Origin: Lentisphaeria bacterium
GTDB taxonomy: Bacteria > Verrucomicrobiota > Lentisphaeria > Oligosphaerales > Oligosphaeraceae
NCBI GenBank assembly: GCA_024405235.1
Contig: JAKSPA010000032.1
Location: 1-11,174 of the forward strand
Direction: 5' to 3'
Length of the DNA stretch: 11,174 nt
Positions within the stretch are counted from its first letter, which is position 1, and every line of letters begins with the position of its first letter. Shown piece after piece: positions 8,378 through 11,174 of this stretch. The notes below the pieces were generated by a model that was given only the letters and a program-made list of their open reading frames with translations, searched no databases and was not told where the DNA came from. A program made the position numbers and the translations under genes.

Positions 8378-8680
8378 AAGAGAGAAAAAAGCAGGTTACA
8401 AGAGTGGTAGAATAACGAAAAGACACGAGACACCGCAGGGAAAGTGTCCGGCGCGTCTTGAAGAAAAGTGGAAGCAGGCCTAGTGAACTCCTCTTAAGGA
8501 AAACGGGACGTCTTGGGACGGCGGCATTCATTTCACGTATCATTTTGCCTACATCAAAGGACAGTTTCCAGTGTGGCGAAGATGAGCGGCCGAAACCACA
8601 ATATAAAGCTTCTTGTGGTCAATGGCTTCTGTCTTTTGTTATTTTTTTACCATTTATTAGGCTAATCCGATTCCATGCGC
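8378..8680. other. Operon leader, non-coding as far as can be seen
   Basis: This stretch lies upstream of the minus-strand operon and should hold its promoter and 5' leader. I could not find a -35/-10 pair with acceptable spacing: on the minus strand TTGACC (8617-8622) and TATATT (8600-8605) are only 11 nt apart. Two short open frames (8334-8543 minus; 8458-8688 plus, TTG start) have no recognisable product. The only clear structure is an inverted repeat at 8595-8619, listed separately. Confidence 0.5.
8595..8619. promoter_or_regulatory. Inverted repeat ACCACAA-N11-TTGTGGT, possible operator
   Basis: Two perfect 7-base arms (8595-8601 and 8613-8619) are separated by 11 bases that include TATAAAG on the plus strand. 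It lies about 220 nt upstream of the first operon gene. The size and spacing fit a dimeric regulator site or a short RNA hairpin. No regulator gene is nearby, so function is a guess. Confidence 0.3.
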
Positions 8681-8682
8681 CC

Positions 8683-8812
8683 AATTAATGCAGAACTAAT
8701 TCTCAATTCATAATTCTCAATTAATGCAGAATGCAGAACTAATTCTCAATTCATAATTCTCAATTCTCAATTAATGTATAATGCAGAATGCAGAATTAAT
8801 TCACAATTAATG
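8683..8812. repeat. AT-rich period-7 repeat block
   Basis: AATT or AATG words recur every seven bases in runs (for example at 8698, 8705, 8712, 8719; then 8741, 8748, 8755, 8762, 8769; then 8773, 8780, 8787, 8794). Runs are separated by 4-base phase shifts. The main heptamers are AATTCTC, AATTCAT and AATGCAG. A longer unit of about 36-43 bases (AATTAATGCAG, then TCTCAATTCATAATTCT) occurs twice. Nothing coding is visible. The AATTCTC heptamer also occurs after the MFS gene at 11059. Confidence 0.85.
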
Positions 8813-8838
8813 AAAAAAGAGCCTTGCGGAAGCAAGGC
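8813..8838 (-). terminator. Intrinsic-terminator-like hairpin, minus strand
   Basis: On the minus strand a perfect 7-bp stem (GCCTTGC/GCAAGGC, 8821-8838) with a 4-base loop is followed at once by TCTTTTTT (8820-8813), the classic intrinsic terminator form. On the plus strand the hairpin is not followed by a T run. No minus-strand gene ends just before it; the bases to its right are repeats and the divergent MFS leader. It may stop antisense or read-through RNA, or end a small RNA. Confidence 0.65.
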
Positions 8839-8849
8839 GAAATAAAAAT

Positions 8850-8905
8850 CATTAATCATTAATCGAGCATAGAGCATTGAGCATCGAGCATTGAATTGAG
8901 AATTG
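8850..8905. repeat. Second period-7 repeat block
   Basis: Eight consecutive heptamers can be read without a phase shift: CATTAAT twice, CGAGCAT, AGAGCAT, TGAGCAT, CGAGCAT, TGAATTG, AGAATTG. The last part (GAATTGAGAATT, 8893-8904) is the reverse complement of the AATTCTCAATTC word found in the first block, so the two blocks are partly inverted around the terminator-like hairpin. Confidence 0.75.
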
Positions 8906-8909
8906 TGCA

Positions 8910-8988
8910 GCCGCGAAGCGGCGAAGCTCCGGGGGCGCAATATGTTAGTTCAGGGTAAGCACGCTGAAGGCGTGCGCCCCCCTGGAGC
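8910..8988. repeat. GC-rich nested palindrome, REP-like
   Basis: Three inverted repeats are packed together. GCCGC-GAA-GCGGC is at 8910-8922. An outer imperfect stem pairs 8926-8939 (GCTCCGGGGGCGCA) with 8973-8988 (TGCGCCCCCCTGGAGC). Inside it a perfect 6-bp hairpin, GCACGC-TGAAG-GCGTGC (8959-8975), shares bases 8973-8975 with the outer right arm, so the two folds compete. The GC content contrasts sharply with the AT-rich flanks. The form fits a dispersed extragenic palindrome or the end of a small non-autonomous element; only one copy is in the window. Confidence 0.6.
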
Positions 8989-9096
8989 GTGTTGCCTATA
9001 AATCAGCAGACACTAATTACGAATTGAACAGTACTTATTATTTCAGGCAAATTATATTAACATGAAATTTCAGTTAACCCAGTTTTTTCATTCATC
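8989..9096 (+). other. AT-rich leader of the MFS gene
   Basis: This short AT-rich stretch should contain the promoter of the divergent MFS gene. I see no convincing -35/-10 pair at normal spacing, and no Shine-Dalgarno sequence before ATG at 9097 (the upstream bases are AGTTTTTTCATTCATC). The ATG at 9062 is out of frame with the MFS gene. Confidence 0.4.
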
Positions 9097-11049
9097 ATGT
9101 CCACAACATCTCAAGACAACGATCAGCTGCGTTGCGGAACCCTGCGTTATACCATGCCCAAGCTTGTAATGCTCCTCATCTGGATCATGCTTGGCGAGGC
9201 CATTATTGCTCTCGGAACGCAGCTGCCGAACCGAATGCTTCCCGTGCAGATGAAAGGCATGGTCGAGCTGCCTGAAACATGGCGTGTATTCATTCTTACC
9301 ACTATCGGCGGAATTCTCAACTGGACTGTCTGCCCATACATCAGCGTCGCAAGCGACTGGCATCGCGGACGTCTCGGCCGCCGCATTCCCTACATACTAG
9401 CCTCCACGGCTCCCATTGCGCTGTCTCTTATTCTTTTCGGATTCTCGCAGCGTTTCGGCGAACAGCTCTCTTCATGGGTGTCGCCGTTCTGGAACACGAG
9501 CCCCTGGAAGATGACGGCAATTATCATCGGTCTGGTGATGTTCCTCTTCCAGTTCTTCAACATGTGGGTGAATTCAGTCATATACTACATTTTCAACGAC
9601 GTGGTGCCGCCCAAATACCACGCACAGGCAAACGCATTCTTCCGAATCGGCGGTTCGGCAGGCATGGCCATCTTCAACATATTCTTCTTCCGCTATGCAG
9701 ACGAACATGCCACGGTCATTTGGGTGACGATCGGCATTATCTATGCCGTTTTGGTGACTCTCTTCTGCTTCTTTGTCAAGGAGGGCGAGTATCCGCCGCT
9801 GACTGAAGAACAGCTGGCCGCCCAGAACCTCCCGCTGCTTAAGAAGATATTCCAGAAATTCATAGGAATCAAATCCTTCCTAAAGGATTCCTTCTACGAT
9901 AGGGTTTACATCTACAACTACTGTCTGACAATCGCCAGCGCGCTGACCTACTGCATGTCAAGCTTCAATTACTTCTTCCAGACGGAGATGGGCCTTGATA
10001 CCAAAGATGTCGGAAACATGGACGGAGTGAATGGAATCATCGGCGTCACTGGAATCGGACTTGTGCTTCTGACATCGGTCTTTGTGAACCGCTGGAATCC
10101 AGTCCGCATCGGAGGATACATGGTGGCTTTCAATCTGACATTTGCGCCGACATGCTTCCGATGGTTCTTTGGAACATTGCCGCCGAATGTATATCTCATT
10201 ATAAGTGTGCTGAATACGGCAGGCATGCTGGTGCTTGCCAATATCGCCAGCGTTTCTGCAATGCCGACATTAATGCGCATATTCCCAAAATCGCGTTTCG
10301 GTTCATTCTGCGCAATGCAGTCGCTTATACGCTCGTTCGTCGTCATGCTCATAAGCCTTATGGGCGGCGCTCTGCTGGATTTCCTCAAACTCAAGGTCTT
10401 TGTTGAGAATCCGAATTTCAGCTACCGCATAATCGAAGCATGGCGCGTTCCATGGGATATTCTCGCATTCATCTTCTTCTTCCTGCTCTACAGGCGCTGG
10501 GGCAAACTGAACGGCATGAGAAACTACAAGGCACCGGCAGGATGGGAGCCTTCCGGTTTCGAGACGATGGATCCCGTCGAGGCGAGTCCGCGCGTTAAAC
10601 CCGTCAATCTCCTGCGTATGTTGTGGATAGGCGACGCCTTCCTTCTGCTGTTCACTTTGGCTTTCCCCGCATACGCATACTTCCACTGCCATTATCGTCA
10701 ATTGGAGACGGAACTCTTTGCAAGCTATCTGATTCAGCCGACGTGCATCATGCTGGTCGCCGATATTCTATGGATTCTCCTGCGGCTGTACATAGCATTT
10801 GATGCAAAACGCGTTCTGAAGGGACTGGTTCCGCATACGGGACTGCTTCATCCCGCACTGACTATACTTGTCTTTATCACGACAGGTGCGCAGACGGCAA
10901 TAAGAATCGTCAGTGTCGCCTATTCGACGGGCAGTTTCGCAATCACTTCGCTGAATCTCTGCGCGGGAAACATTCTGATGCTTGTCATCGTCGTCGCAGT
11001 GCTTTCGTGGATGGAACACGGAATCCCGCAGCCAGAAGAGCGTGCCTAG
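9097..11049 (+). CDS. MFS transporter with extra C-terminal membrane helices
   Basis: This 650-aa inner-membrane protein has a major facilitator core. TMs begin near residues 21, 64, 98, 138, 180 and 206 in the first half, with six more between about 270 and 466. The loop 2-3 signature SDWHRGRLGRRIPYIL (86-101) resembles the D-R-x-GRRRPY motif of the glycoside/sucrose-type cation symporters (GPH/SUC), so a sugar or glycoside substrate is plausible but unproven. After a soluble linker (about 470-503) come about four more hydrophobic segments near 505-530, 541-568, 583-609 and 613-638, which a normal 12-TM carrier (about 450-500 aa) lacks. The start is ATG at 9097, in agreement with the beginning of the hydrophobic core at residue 21. 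There is no Shine-Dalgarno site. It is divergent from the ABC operon and seems to stand alone. I see no clear terminator after it. Confidence 0.88.
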   Translation: MSTTSQDNDQLRCGTLRYTMPKLVMLLIWIMLGEAIIALGTQLPNRMLPVQMKGMVELPETWRVFILTTIGGILNWTVCPYISVASDWHRGRLGRRIPYILASTAPIALSLILFGFSQRFGEQLSSWVSPFWNTSPWKMTAIIIGLVMFLFQFFNMWVNSVIYYIFNDVVPPKYHAQANAFFRIGGSAGMAIFNIFFFRYADEHATVIWVTIGIIYAVLVTLFCFFVKEGEYPPLTEEQLAAQNLPLLKKIFQKFIGIKSFLKDSFYDRVYIYNYCLTIASALTYCMSSFNYFFQTEMGLDTKDVGNMDGVNGIIGVTGIGLVLLTSVFVNRWNPVRIGGYMVAFNLTFAPTCFRWFFGTLPPNVYLIISVLNTAGMLVLANIASVSAMPTLMRIFPKSRFGSFCAMQSLIRSFVVMLISLMGGALLDFLKLKVFVENPNFSYRIIEAWRVPWDILAFIFFFLLYRRWGKLNGMRNYKAPAGWEPSGFETMDPVEASPRVKPVNLLRMLWIGDAFLLLFTLAFPAYAYFHCHYRQLETELFASYLIQPTCIMLVADILWILLRLYIAFDAKRVLKGLVPHTGLLHPALTILVFITTGAQTAIRIVSVAYSTGSFAITSLNLCAGNILMLVIVVAVLSWMEHGIPQPEERA

Positions 11050-11058
11050 CAGTTAGGC

Positions 11059-11090
11059 AATTCTCAATTCTCAATTCTCAATTCTCAATT
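11059..11090. repeat. AATTCTC heptamer array
   Basis: Four perfect tandem copies of AATTCTC (11059-11086) are followed by a partial AATT. It starts 10 bases after the MFS stop codon. It uses the same heptamer as the repeat block at 8683-8812, so related repeats lie on both sides of the MFS gene. Confidence 0.95.
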
Positions 11091-11120
11091 AATATAGAAA
11101 GTTGAGTTATTTTCCGCTCC

Positions 11121-11174
11121 GATTGGTCGGATTGGTCGGATTGGTCGGATTGGTCGGATTGGTCGGATTGGTCG
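11121..11174. repeat. 9-bp tandem array GATTGGTCG, six copies, runs off the window
   Basis: Six identical 9-base units fill the window from 11121 to its last base, so the true length is unknown. There is no sequence variation among the copies, which suggests recent slippage expansion. The unit is a multiple of three, so a coding origin is not excluded, but no start or larger frame supports it here. Confidence 0.95.

Noticed and set aside
8458..8688. Plus-strand 76-codon frame in the operon leader
   Set aside because: It has a TTG start without a ribosome site, ends in the heptamer repeats, and shows no recognisable product.
8683..8905. CRISPR array
   Set aside because: The repeats are short, tandem and period 7, with no unique spacers of regular length and no cas genes.
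11043..11059. Hairpin TGCCTA-GCAGT-TAGGCA overlapping the MFS stop codon
   Set aside because: The stem is only 6 bp and no T run follows, so it does not qualify as an intrinsic terminator.

Overview
This window most likely comes from a Gram-negative-type envelope bacterium. It combines a MacB/LolCDE-class ABC transporter with large periplasmic domains, coding DNA of moderate-to-high G+C, and intergenic DNA full of AT-rich period-7 repeats and GC-rich palindromes. From memory of genome style, this resembles Lentisphaerota/Victivallales or another member of the Planctomycetes-Verrucomicrobia group. That placement is inference only, since no rRNA or marker gene is present.

Left three quarters (1-8377, minus strand): one tight five-gene block, read right to left. 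The genes are a cysteine-rich cytoplasmic protein of unknown function (293 aa), a stand-alone PqqD-family/RRE-like protein (123 aa), an FtsX/MacB-type permease with an unusual helical periplasmic domain (526 aa), an ABC ATPase (249 aa), and a giant second permease (at least 1590 aa, cut by the left edge). The first three genes are joined by two ATGA stop/start overlaps, and the later gaps are 21 and 7 nt, so this is almost certainly one operon. The giant permease carries an N-terminal signal peptide, a PA-like segment and a peptidase M28-like domain whose zinc and catalytic residues are all replaced, then a carboxypeptidase-regulatory-like beta domain and an FtsX permease core. The permease-ATPase-permease order is the same as in lolC-lolD-lolE. 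The likely machine is a heteromeric MacB/Lol-type transporter that handles a peptide, lipoprotein or other envelope substrate. The PqqD-like protein may act as a cytoplasmic peptide-binding partner. No radical SAM enzyme or certain precursor peptide is visible.

Intergenic region (8378-9096): about 300 nt of leader for the operon with one dyad, then two blocks of period-7 AT-rich repeats. Between those blocks is a strong minus-strand intrinsic-terminator-like hairpin. A GC-rich nested palindrome of REP type follows. The MFS gene is divergent from the operon.

Right part (9097-11174, plus strand): a 650-aa MFS transporter of the glycoside/sucrose-type group with about four extra C-terminal membrane helices. 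It is followed by an AATTCTC heptamer array and a 9-bp tandem array (GATTGGTCG) that runs off the window.
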